Assembly (NCBI GenBank): GCA_963832785.1 | Contig: CAWHVF010000005.1 | Span: 930,001-994,000, forward strand | Reading direction: 5' to 3' | DNA from: CAWBRT01 sp963832785 | Lineage (GTDB): Bacteria; Acidobacteriota; Terriglobia; Terriglobales; Acidobacteriaceae | Length of the DNA: 64,000 bases | Part shown: piece by piece, positions 33,214 to 41,311 of the stretch | Layout of the letters: each line of letters starts with the position of its first letter | Position numbering within the stretch: the first letter of the stretch is position 1 | Notes under the pieces: model-generated | What the model was told of the DNA's origin: nothing | The model's input: only the letters and a program-made list of their open reading frames with translations | Database searches by the model: none | Program-made: the position numbers and the translations under genes

Positions 33214-35679
33214 TCAATTCACGCTGACTACCGCCTGCGAACCGCTGGCGGTGGTAGCCTGCATGGTCGGGTCGCGCAACACCGCCCGGTTCACGCTCAG
33301 GATGCACTGCCCCGGACTCTTGGCCAGGAACGTCAAGGTAAAGACGGTGCCATTGCCCGAAATTCCCGGCGTGGAAGGCGGGCGCGAGGCCGTCATCTGG
33401 ATGGTTCCGGCGCCCGTGTCTTCGCGGTGAACCAGGGCCACTGCCTGTCCGTCTTTGCTCAGCAGGTCGCCGTTGGAGACGTTGAGCAATTGCAGAATCT
33501 TGGGATCGAACTTCACCAGCACCGGCACGGAAGCAATGTTTTGCGCGCCGTTCAGCCGGATATCGACAGTGAAGGTGCTGCCCGCCTTGGGGCTGAGCGA
33601 AGCCGGGTCAAAGCTGATCACCGGCCCGGCCCCCATCGGTCCCAACTGCTGTACCGCCGGAGGCAGGTTGGCGCGCGCCTGCTGGACTTGCTTCTGTTCC
33701 GCGGCGCCCGCCGGCGGCGTGGTGCCGGACCTTGCAGCGGTAGCGGCCGGCGGCGAAGATTGGGCCGGCGGTTGCGGTGCCGGCGTAGAGGCGGCGCCCT
33801 GCGGTCTTACCAAGGTGGGCGTCGAAGGCGGCGCACTGGCGGGCGTTTGCGGCTTGGCGGGCGCGGGCGCTGCTGGCGTTGCCGGCGTGGCCGCTGGCGG
33901 CTGCCTGGTTATCTGGATGGCATTGGCCGTCCCGATATCCACCGCGCGCGTGTTGTACTCCGTCACGTCGAGGGTGCGCACGATGTGCGGCTTCAGCACA
34001 AAAACGATCTCGTTTTCGATGCGCTCCTTCTGGTTCTGGCCGAACAGGTACTTCAGAATGGGAACCTGCGTTATCCAGGGCAGCCCGCTGTTGGATTCGG
34101 TCAGCGAGTTTTCCATGAAGCCGCCGATCAGGCTCACCTCGCCTTCGCGAATGCGTATTTCGTGCTCGATGCGGTCCTGCCCGATCACCGGCTGATTGAT
34201 GCCGCCGATGTTGTTGTAACTCACCACCGAGGAGATCTCGAACAGAATCTTCAGGCTGACTTCATTGCCGCGGTGGATGTGCGGGGTCATGTCCACGTTA
34301 ACGCCGACGTCGATGTAGTTGAATTGGGTATTTACCAGCGGGTTGATGCCCACGCCGCCGATGCCCGGCTGGAACGAGCCGGTGGCCACGGGCACGCGCT
34401 GCCCGATCTTCAGCGTGGACTTTTGCCCGTCCACCGCGCGCAGTTGCGGCTCCTGGATGACCTTGGTGCGGCTGTCGTTCAACAGAAATTGCACGCTGGT
34501 GGAGGGAATGCTGACGGCGAAATTGCGGGCGTTAAGGTTGGCCAGGTCGTTCAGCGTCAACCCGTTGTTGCTGGTGGTGGTGCTCGAGGTGGTGGTGGAC
34601 GTGCTGGTACTGGAGGTCAGCGGGTTGGTGCTCTGCAAGGTGATGGTGGGATTGGACGTGGAGGAGAACGGCATCTGGAGTCCCAACTGGCGCAGTTTGT
34701 CGCGCGAAACCTGCATGATGGCGGCCTCGACCACCACCTCCGGTTTGGCCTTGTCGATGTCGTTCAGCACCTTTTCCGCCAGCGCCACCTGGTCGACGGT
34801 GCCGCGCACCACGATCGCCCCCGTGCTCTGCAGTTGCTGCACCCGCGGCAGCTCCAGCAGGGTACGCAAGGTGTTGGTGGCGTCCTGGATGTCGGTCGGC
34901 GTGCTCCAGTTGGCCAGGTAAAAGGTGCGCACTACCTGCTGCTCGATCTCGCTACGCTTGTTCTTGGTGTCGGCGGCGACGAAGATGGTGTTGGGCGTTA
35001 CCGCCCGCCAGAAGGTCTTCGATTCCAGCGCCGTGATGCGCAGCGCATCGTAAAGGCTGACGTTGTTCAACTCGATGCGGATGCGGCGGGAGGTGTAATC
35101 CGGGTCGAACAGCACGTTGATGCCGGCAAGCTTGCCGATGGTCTCGTAGATTACCTTGCTGTCCTCGCTCAGTTTCAGGGTGATGGGCACGTTGGAAATC
35201 CGCGCCAGCTCCACCGGCCCGCCCGCCTCCGCGGCCAGCGAACTCAAGCCCGAGGGAGAAGGCGGCGGCTGCGTGGGAGCGCGCTTCTGGCGCTCGATGG
35301 CTTCGTTGGTGCGCCGTATCTCCTGGACGGCAACCGTGCTGGAGGGATCTATCTGCTTGGCTGCCTCGAATTCGGCCAGCGCCTCCCGAAGCTTGCCTTC
35401 TTCGCGCAGTTGTTGCCCGCGATGCACGTGGGCGGCGCCCGCCAGGAACCTGGTTCGGGTCATGGCCAGCCGGTATGCCATATCGCCGGGCTTCAGGTCG
35501 TAGGCGCGCTTAAAAAAATTGTAGGCGGCCTCATAGTTTTGCCGAAGCTCGGCATCCTCGCCCTTCTTAAAGAGCGATTTGGCCGAGTCTTTAGCTTTGG
35601 CTGAGTCTTTAGCAATGGCAGGACCAATCGCCAGACTGGCGAGCAGTACCACCATCACTACGCGCTTCAGGCGTCCCAT
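33214..35679 (-). CDS. Secretin (GspD/PilQ family) with C-terminal cohesin-like domain
   Basis: Outer-membrane channel protein of 821 residues. A signal peptide (VVMVVLLASLAIGPAIA) is followed by a helical TPR-like part (30-120), an STN-like domain (INVLFDPDYTSRRIRIELNNV), a secretin N-domain and the secretin core with VPVATGSF and EGEVSLIGGFMENS. A Pro/Ala/Gln-rich linker (about 600-680) then leads to a domain of about 130 residues (ISFDPASLSPKAGSTFTVDI ... VPVLVKFDPKILQLLNV) matching the cohesin/type II cohesin-like fold. In secretion systems such a domain could bind a partner outside or inside the channel. Confidence 0.88.
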   Translation of the reverse strand: MGRLKRVVMVVLLASLAIGPAIAKDSAKAKDSAKSLFKKGEDAELRQNYEAAYNFFKRAYDLKPGDMAYRLAMTRTRFLAGAAHVHRGQQLREEGKLREALAEFEAAKQIDPSSTVAVQEIRRTNEAIERQKRAPTQPPPSPSGLSSLAAEAGGPVELARISNVPITLKLSEDSKVIYETIGKLAGINVLFDPDYTSRRIRIELNNVSLYDALRITALESKTFWRAVTPNTIFVAADTKNKRSEIEQQVVRTFYLANWSTPTDIQDATNTLRTLLELPRVQQLQSTGAIVVRGTVDQVALAEKVLNDIDKAKPEVVVEAAIMQVSRDKLRQLGLQMPFSSTSNPTITLQSTNPLTSSTSTSTTTSSTTTSNNGLTLNDLANLNARNFAVSIPSTSVQFLLNDSRTKVIQEPQLRAVDGQKSTLKIGQRVPVATGSFQPGIGGVGINPLVNTQFNYIDVGVNVDMTPHIHRGNEVSLKILFEISSVVSYNNIGGINQPVIGQDRIEHEIRIREGEVSLIGGFMENSLTESNSGLPWITQVPILKYLFGQNQKERIENEIVFVLKPHIVRTLDVTEYNTRAVDIGTANAIQITRQPPAATPATPAAPAPAKPQTPASAPPSTPTLVRPQGAASTPAPQPPAQSSPPAATAARSGTTPPAGAAEQKQVQQARANLPPAVQQLGPMGAGPVISFDPASLSPKAGSTFTVDIRLNGAQNIASVPVLVKFDPKILQLLNVSNGDLLSKDGQAVALVHREDTGAGTIQMTASRPPSTPGISGNGTVFTLTFLAKSPGQCILSVNRAVLRDPTMQATTASGSQAVVSVN

Positions 35680-35926
35680 TACACTCCTTTAGCGTGCTGA
35701 TGATCGAGCGCCCGGTCCGCCGCTATGCAGTCTGGCGGACTCATGGGAGTATGTTTGAAACAGCCTGCCGGCTTTCCCGGCCAGCCGCTCCCTTGGCCCC
35801 GCCCGGGCTAGGATTCCTAAGCCCACAGGCAAATGCAGGTGAGCGCATTATAGCATCTGCTCACAGCTAAGCTCTTCTCCTGTGCTAGCATACGAATCTG
35901 CCCGGTATGCCCGGGGTGACGAAATA
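35680..35926. other. Divergent promoter region between secretin and smpB genes
   Basis: About 245 bases with no gene or clear repeat. It must hold promoters for both the secretin operon and smpB; no strong consensus pair was identified. Confidence 0.5.
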
Positions 35927-36454
35927 ATGGCTCGCAACTACCCATCGCAAACCCGACCGGAAAAGCCCAAGAGCGTTCGCCGCGACCCGGTTGCCGCCGG
36001 ACAGCGCGACGCTGCCAGCAATCGCGCCGCCGCGCACAGTTACTTCCTCGAAGAGCGGCTGGAAACCGGCATCGTATTACAGGGCACCGAGGTCAAATCC
36101 ATACGCGAGGGCCGGGCCAACCTGAAAGACGCCTACGCCCTGGTGAAGGATGGCGAGCTATTCCTCATCAATGCACACATCGGCCCTTATGCCCCCGGGA
36201 ACATCTTTAACCATGAACCCCTGCGCAGCCGAAAGTTGTTGGCCAATAAGCGGGAAATTCTCAAGCTGGACGCCAAGGCCCAGCAGAAAGGGCTGACCTT
36301 AATCCCCACGCGCATGTACTTCAAGAATGGGCGCGTGAAGGTCGAAATCGCCGTGGCCCGCGGCAAACAGCTCTGGGACAAGCGTGAAACCGAGCGCCGT
36401 CGCGACGCCGACCGCGAGGCTCGCCAGGCCATGGCCCGCGGCCGCAAAGGCTAA
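35927..36454 (+). CDS. smpB: SsrA-binding protein SmpB
   Basis: tmRNA-binding protein of 175 residues needed for trans-translation rescue of stalled ribosomes. It shows NRAAAHSYFLEERLETGIVLQGTEVKSIREG, DAYALVKDGELFLINAHIGPY and KLLANKREILKL, followed by the basic C-terminal tail that enters the decoding site. The N-terminus has about 25 extra basic residues. The ATG at 35927 was chosen; the earlier Met at 35882 lies in non-conserved text. Its 3' end is 29 bases from pepA, so they may be cotranscribed. The ssrA gene was not found in the window. Confidence 0.95.
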   Translation: MARNYPSQTRPEKPKSVRRDPVAAGQRDAASNRAAAHSYFLEERLETGIVLQGTEVKSIREGRANLKDAYALVKDGELFLINAHIGPYAPGNIFNHEPLRSRKLLANKREILKLDAKAQQKGLTLIPTRMYFKNGRVKVEIAVARGKQLWDKRETERRRDADREARQAMARGRKG

Positions 36455-36483
36455 AACCGCAGAAACCAGCACGAAAGGAAGCA

Positions 36484-37992
36484 ATGAAGACCGTTCTTTC
36501 CACGCAAGCCCCTTCCCAAATTGAAATCGAGTGTCTGATCGTTGCCGTGCTTGATCGCGGCGACAAGCAAAATCCCCAGCCCGAACCGCTGACCGGCGAC
36601 AACGCCGTCGTCGAGGCGGCGCGCGAGCTGATCGCCGCCAAGGAGCTTACCGGCAAGGCCTTGGAAACGGTGCTGCTACACCGTCCGCCAGGGTTGCGGG
36701 CCAAGCGCATCCTGTTTATAGGCGGCGGCAAGGCCAACAAGTTCTCGCCCGCCGAGTTGCGCAAGCTGGCCGGCGCCGGTGTGCGCTTTCTCAAGAACAA
36801 GAGCATCAAAAGCTTCGCCTTGCTCGCGCCCGAGGCGGCCAGCCTGCAGGGCGGCAGTGCGGCGGATGCCGTGCGCGCCATCGTCGAGAGCGCCTACGTG
36901 GCCGATTTTGATCCTGATTACTACCGTAGCGACCGCCAAGACCAGGCAGTGCAGGAGTTCACGATTGTCGTCGAAAAAGACGCGGAAATAGCCTCTTTAG
37001 AGCGGGCACTGGAAGAGGGCCGCATCATCGGCGAATCGCAGAACTTCACCCGCGACCTGGTCAACGAGCCCAGCAACCGCATGACCCCGAGCATTTTGGC
37101 CGAGCGTGCTAGCAAGATGTGCGCCGAGGTCGGGCTGCCCTGCGAGGTCTACGGGCCCGACCGCATCAAGGAGCTGAAGATGGGCGCCTTCTGGAGCGTC
37201 GCCCAGGGCTCGGACGAGGAGCCGCGTCTGATCGTGATGCGCTACGAACCGGCGGAGGCGCCGCCCTCTCCGGTGCTCGGCCTGGTCGGCAAGGGCATTA
37301 CCTTCGACACCGGCGGCATCAGCATCAAGCCGGCCGATGGCATGGAGAAGATGAAGTATGACATGGCTGGCGGCGCCACTATGATCGGGGTCATGCGCGC
37401 CATTGCCTTGCTCAAGCCCAAGGTGCGGGTGATCGGCGTAGTCTGCGCCACCGAGAACATGCCCAGCGGCCACGCCCAGAAGCCCGGCGACGTGCAGATC
37501 GCCATGAGCGGCAAGTCCATCGAGATCATCAACACCGACGCCGAAGGCCGGCTGGTGCTGGCCGACGGACTGCATTACGCCCGCCAACTGGGCGCCACCC
37601 ATCTGCTTGACGCCGCCACCCTCACCGGCGCCTGCGTGGTCGCGCTGGGCTACGTGAACGCCGGCATCTTCAGCAACGACGAAAATTTTTACGCACGCTT
37701 CGCCCAGGCGGTCGAGCGCTCGGGCGAGAAGATGTGGCGCCTGCCGGTCGATGCCGAATACCAGGAGCAGATCAAGTCGGAGATCGCCGACATCAAAAAC
37801 ACCGGCGGACGCTGGGGCGGCGCGGTGGCGGCAGCCATGTTCCTCAAGGAGTTTGTGGAAGAGACGCCGTGGATCCACCTCGACATCGCCGGCACCGCCT
37901 GGATCGAAGACAGCAAATCCTGGATCGCCAAAGGCCCCAGCGGAATCGCCGTGCGCTCGATCGTTGAGCTGGCGCGGGGGATGGGAGGATAA
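36484..37992 (+). CDS. pepA: Leucyl aminopeptidase (M17, PepA family)
   Basis: Dimetal aminopeptidase of 502 residues. Active-site motifs: LVGKGITFDTGGISIKPADGM (metal-binding Lys and Asp) and NTDAEGRLVLADGLHYA (metal-binding Asp and Glu, family signature). An N-terminal macro-like domain (residues 1-170) is typical of M17. It removes N-terminal residues from peptides in the cytoplasm; some members also bind DNA. The frame is intact. Confidence 0.95.
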   Translation: MKTVLSTQAPSQIEIECLIVAVLDRGDKQNPQPEPLTGDNAVVEAARELIAAKELTGKALETVLLHRPPGLRAKRILFIGGGKANKFSPAELRKLAGAGVRFLKNKSIKSFALLAPEAASLQGGSAADAVRAIVESAYVADFDPDYYRSDRQDQAVQEFTIVVEKDAEIASLERALEEGRIIGESQNFTRDLVNEPSNRMTPSILAERASKMCAEVGLPCEVYGPDRIKELKMGAFWSVAQGSDEEPRLIVMRYEPAEAPPSPVLGLVGKGITFDTGGISIKPADGMEKMKYDMAGGATMIGVMRAIALLKPKVRVIGVVCATENMPSGHAQKPGDVQIAMSGKSIEIINTDAEGRLVLADGLHYARQLGATHLLDAATLTGACVVALGYVNAGIFSNDENFYARFAQAVERSGEKMWRLPVDAEYQEQIKSEIADIKNTGGRWGGAVAAAMFLKEFVEETPWIHLDIAGTAWIEDSKSWIAKGPSGIAVRSIVELARGMGG

Positions 37993-38195
37993 CCACAGGT
38001 GGCACAGAGGTACACGGAGGCAAAGGTTTCAAGGTTTCAAGGTTTCAAGGTTGCACGATCCGCACGAGGTCTGACGATCATCGCTTAGCCTGAAGATCCA
38101 GAGGAAGGTTAAATCCTGTAACTTTGAAATTAGAAATCCTCTGAACCCTTTGCCTCTGTGCTCTCTGTGTCCTCTGCGGTTAATTGGGGTCACAC
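37993..38195. repeat. Inverted CACAGAGG repeats and a tandem AAGGTTTC run
   Basis: The gap holds CACAGGTGGCACAGAGG (from 37993) facing CCTCTGTGCTCTCTGTG and CCTCTGCGG (38153-38179), an inverted pair about 150 bases apart. At 38023-38050 the 8-mer AAGGTTTC is repeated three and a half times in tandem. No gene was seen. Confidence 0.65.
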
Positions 38196-39086
38196 ATGTA
38201 CGTCGACTCGCATGCGCACATCGAAGGCCGGCAGTTCGAGCGCGACCGCGCCGAGATGCTGGCCCGGGCGCACCAGGCGGGCATCGTCGCCCTGCTGGCC
38301 ATTGGCAACGGCGACGGCCCGGCCAACGTCGAATGCGCCATTCCCTATGCCGAGCAGCACGACTGGATCTGGGCCAGCGTCGGCGTGCATCCGCACGAGG
38401 CCCGGCTGGCCGACCGCGATGCCTACGACAAGATGGAGCGGCTGGCGCGGCACCCGCGCGTGATCGCCTGGGGAGAGATCGGGCTCGACTACTTCTACCA
38501 GCACTCGCCGCGCGAAGTGCAGCAGCGGGTCTTCAGCGAGCAACTGCAACTGGCTCGGGCGGCAGGCAAGCCGGTGATCATTCACTGCCGGCCATCGGCG
38601 AACAGCCAGGATGCCTGGGACGACCTGTTCCGCCTGCTGGCCGCGCATTGGCCCTCCGGACCCACCACCCCACCAGACGCAAAAACGGCGTCTGTTGGGG
38701 GCCCCGGAGGCGGGCCGGGCGGAATCCTGCACTGCTTTACCGGACAGCCGGAGCATGCGCGCGCCGCGCTGGAGCTGGGCTTCATGATCAGCTTCGCCGG
38801 CAACGTTACCTATCCCAAAGCCCGAAACATCCAGCAAGCCGCCTGCGAGGTGCCGGCGGACCGTTTCCTGATCGAGACCGACTCGCCCTACCTGGCGCCG
38901 ATTCCCCATCGCGGCCAGCGCAACGAACCGGCTTTCGTGGTGGAGACGGCCGCCAAGATCGCCGAACTGCGCGGCCTGGCGCCGCCGCAGGCCGCAGCTC
39001 TGGCCACGGAAAATTTTTCCCGTTTCTTCGGGCTTCCCCCGTCCCACGTAGGCCCAGTCGCCCTCGGCCGGGCAGGCGTGCGGTAG
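38196..39086 (+). CDS. tatD: TatD-family metal-dependent hydrolase with in-frame palindrome
   Basis: TIM-barrel deoxyribonuclease/hydrolase of 296 residues. Metal ligands are seen in VDSHAHIEG, WGEIGLDYF, PVIIHCRPS, ILHCFTG and LIETDSPYLAP. Between LLAAHWP and GGILHCF about 20 Pro/Gly/Thr/Ala residues are inserted; the DNA at 38668-38700 is a perfect 13-base stem of CCCCACCAGACGC type with a seven-base loop, the same family as 28656-28690. The insertion lies in a loop before the metal-binding His. The ATG at 38196 has the conserved start MYVDSHAHIEG. Confidence 0.9.
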   Translation: MYVDSHAHIEGRQFERDRAEMLARAHQAGIVALLAIGNGDGPANVECAIPYAEQHDWIWASVGVHPHEARLADRDAYDKMERLARHPRVIAWGEIGLDYFYQHSPREVQQRVFSEQLQLARAAGKPVIIHCRPSANSQDAWDDLFRLLAAHWPSGPTTPPDAKTASVGGPGGGPGGILHCFTGQPEHARAALELGFMISFAGNVTYPKARNIQQAACEVPADRFLIETDSPYLAPIPHRGQRNEPAFVVETAAKIAELRGLAPPQAAALATENFSRFFGLPPSHVGPVALGRAGVR

Positions 39087-39175
39087 CACGCCTATTTCTG
39101 CCGAGCGGGCACTCGGGCGGTTGCCCCTTACGCGGGGCTGGGCAGGTTTCCAAGGTTTGTCATACACTATTTGCG

Positions 39176-39676
39176 ATGGCTGCGGAGAACTCGTTCGATA
39201 TTGTCAGCAAGGTGGACTTGCAGGAAGTCACAAACGCCATTCAGCAGTCCCTGAAAGAGATCCACCAGCGCTTCGACTTGAAGGATTCGCACTCCAGCAT
39301 CGTCCTGGAGAGCAAGGAGGCGCTGCTGTTGGCTTCACAGGATGATTTCAAGCTAAAAGCGGTCAATGACATCCTGCAGGCCAAGCTGGTCAAGCGCGGC
39401 GTTCCCCTCAAAGCTCTTAGCTACGGCAAGATCGAGCCGGCCGCCGGCTCCACGGTGCGGCAGAAGATCAGCCTGCAGCAGGGCATCCCGACGGAGAAGG
39501 CCCGGGAGATCGTCAAGACGATCAAAGACTCCAAGAAGAAGGTGCAGGCATCTATTCAGGGAGACTTTGTCCGGGTCAGCGGACGCGATCGCGACATCCT
39601 GCAGGAGATCATCGCCTTGCTGCGGCAGAAGGATTTCGGCATCGACATGCAGTTCACCAATTACCGCTCGCTGTGA
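39176..39676 (+). CDS. YajQ family cyclic di-GMP/nucleotide-binding protein
   Basis: Protein of 166 residues, the usual length for YajQ. It begins MAAENSFDIVSKVDLQEVTNAI, includes FDLKDSHSSIVLES, KALSYGKIEPAAGSTVRQKI and ends in IDMQFTNYRS. In some bacteria YajQ proteins bind cyclic di-GMP or affect RNA and phage gene expression. The frame is open far upstream, but the ATG at 39176 is where homology begins. It lies 42 bases before the prenyl synthase gene. Confidence 0.92.
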   Translation: MAAENSFDIVSKVDLQEVTNAIQQSLKEIHQRFDLKDSHSSIVLESKEALLLASQDDFKLKAVNDILQAKLVKRGVPLKALSYGKIEPAAGSTVRQKISLQQGIPTEKAREIVKTIKDSKKKVQASIQGDFVRVSGRDRDILQEIIALLRQKDFGIDMQFTNYRSL

Positions 39677-39717
39677 GCAACCATGCGGGGTAAAACTTCC
39701 GATTTACCAGGAATCCC

Positions 39718-40707
39718 TTGAACGCTTTGGCCAGCACGAACGCAAAAGGAATTTTCGAGCTCCTGCGCGATGACTTGGCCGCCCTGGAGCAGGAATTCGG
39801 CCGGGACACGGTTTCCGGGGTGGCCGCCATCACGGAAATCGGCGAGTACCTGCGCGAAGGCGGAGGCAAGCGGCTGCGCCCGGCGCTGCTGCTGATGGCC
39901 GCCAAGCTCATGAACTACCGCGGCCGGGGCGCGGTGCGCCTGGGAGCGGTGGTCGAGATCCTGCACACCGCCACGCTGGTTCACGACGACATCATCGACG
40001 ACGCCCGCACCCGGCGCGGCCGGCCTTCGGCCAATACGCAATGGGGAAACGCCAAGTGCGTGCTGGCCGGCGACTGGCTCTACATGCAGGCCTTCAAGAT
40101 CGCCGTCCAGGAGCGCAACTTCCGCGTTCTCGATATGCTCATCCTGCTGACCCAGCAAATGGTGGAAGGCGAGCTGCTGCAGATGGAGAAGCTCGGCCGC
40201 CCCATCAGCATGGAGGAGCACCTCGATCTGATCTTCCGCAAGACCGCCTGCCTGTTTGCCACCTGCACCGAGTTGGGCGGAGTTCTGGGCAACGCCGGAG
40301 AAGCGCAACTGCGCGCCCTGCACTCCTATGGCCGCAACGTCGGCATGGCCTTCCAGATCGTCGACGACGTGCTGGACCTCACCGCCTCGGAAGAGGTTCT
40401 GGGCAAGACGGTGGCCAGCGACCTGCGTGAGGGCAAAGCCACCATGGCGGTCATCCACTCCATCGATCGCTGCAGCCCGGCGGAACGGCAGATGATAGAG
40501 AAGGTCCTGCACGAGCGGGCCATGAACGGAATTCGCCATACCGACGTGCTGGAAATCCTGAGCCGCTATCGCTCGCTGGAATATGCCGCCGCCCAGGCCG
40601 CCCAATACGCCAGCAACGCCAGCGAAGTTCTGCGCGATTTTCCCGACAACGAATTCAAACGCGCCCTGCTCTGGGTTCCGGAGTTCGTGATAGCCCGGCA
40701 AAAATAA
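39718..40707 (+). CDS. Polyprenyl diphosphate synthase
   Basis: Trans-isoprenyl diphosphate synthase of 329 residues that makes the side chain of quinones. The first Asp-rich motif is LVHDDIIDDARTRRG and the second VDDVLDLTASEEVLGK. LREGGGKRLRPALLLMAAKL is also family-typical. Length and motif spacing fit a heptaprenyl- or octaprenyl-type enzyme; product length cannot be read from sequence. The start is TTG at 39718 with AGGAA upstream. It is downstream of yajQ. Confidence 0.9.
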   Translation: MNALASTNAKGIFELLRDDLAALEQEFGRDTVSGVAAITEIGEYLREGGGKRLRPALLLMAAKLMNYRGRGAVRLGAVVEILHTATLVHDDIIDDARTRRGRPSANTQWGNAKCVLAGDWLYMQAFKIAVQERNFRVLDMLILLTQQMVEGELLQMEKLGRPISMEEHLDLIFRKTACLFATCTELGGVLGNAGEAQLRALHSYGRNVGMAFQIVDDVLDLTASEEVLGKTVASDLREGKATMAVIHSIDRCSPAERQMIEKVLHERAMNGIRHTDVLEILSRYRSLEYAAAQAAQYASNASEVLRDFPDNEFKRALLWVPEFVIARQK

Positions 40708-41017
40708 AACCGCAGCACTGGTTAGCGCCACTTTTTGGCCGGTGCTCCGACAATTAAGAACGAAGAACTGCCTTTCATGTTCACCGCTCACCGTACCGTG
40801 TGATAAACATCACTTCCTGCATGAACTACCCGCTCGAAAATGCATATACGGGGTGTAGGATTATCTTTTCCGTGCATTCTGAATCAAAACTTCCAATCGC
40901 TGGCGCTCTGTCCGAAACCCCTGACTGGTTTGGCGGCAGCTCTTCGTTTTCCCCGGCAGGCGCGGTCCGGCCGCTGGCCGGGGCGGACAAAGCGCTTCGC
41001 GCCTGAAGAGAGGCATC
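40708..41017. other. Gap before the 2-oxoacid oxidoreductase operon
   Basis: About 310 bases with no recognised gene. It contains a short AAGAACGAAGAAC repeat (40756-40769), the FNR/CRP-like palindrome at 40799-40814 and the leader of the operon. A possible stem AGCACTGG/CCGGTGCT follows the prenyl synthase gene. Confidence 0.5.
40799..40814. promoter_or_regulatory. FNR/CRP-like palindromic operator
   Basis: TGTGATAAACATCACT contains GTGAT-AAAC-ATCAC, a perfect 5+5 inverted repeat with the 4-base spacing of FNR/CRP sites. It lies about 200 bases before the ferredoxin subunit gene of the 2-oxoacid oxidoreductase operon. No regulator of this family is in the window. Confidence 0.4.
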
Positions 41018-41311
41018 ATGGCACGTGGTTCGGTGTCGATTGTGGTCGAACGATGTAAGGCTTGCGGTTTCTGCGTGGAGTTCTGCCCCACCAAGGTTCT
41101 GGCTCTCTCCTCCGCCTTCAACTCCAAGGGGTACCACCCGCCGCACATGATCGCTCCCGAAAAGTGCAGCGGCTGCGACCTGTGCGGCATGTACTGTCCC
41201 GATTTCGCCATTCACGGCTACCGCTTCCCCAAGGAAAAAGAGGCAGAGGGCGCGGAGAGCAAGGCGATACCGGAGACCAAGACGACAAAGGAGGCCGCTG
41301 ATGCCCGCTGA
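41018..41311 (+). CDS. 2-oxoacid:ferredoxin oxidoreductase, ferredoxin (delta) subunit
   Basis: Small 2[4Fe-4S] ferredoxin subunit of 97 residues. Two clusters are seen: CKACGFCVEFCP and CSGCDLCGMYCP. It passes electrons from the TPP enzyme to soluble ferredoxin. The last 11 bases overlap the alpha gene, whose Shine-Dalgarno AAAGGAGG lies inside this gene. The charged tail after FPKEKE is not conserved. It opens a four-gene operon (delta-alpha-beta-gamma) typical of 2-oxoglutarate or branched-chain oxidoreductases. Confidence 0.9.
   Translation: MARGSVSIVVERCKACGFCVEFCPTKVLALSSAFNSKGYHPPHMIAPEKCSGCDLCGMYCPDFAIHGYRFPKEKEAEGAESKAIPETKTTKEAADAR

Noticed and set aside
38023..38050. Tandem AAGGTTTC units as a CRISPR-like array
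   Set aside because: The unit is 8 bases and contiguous, with no spacers and no cas genes nearby.
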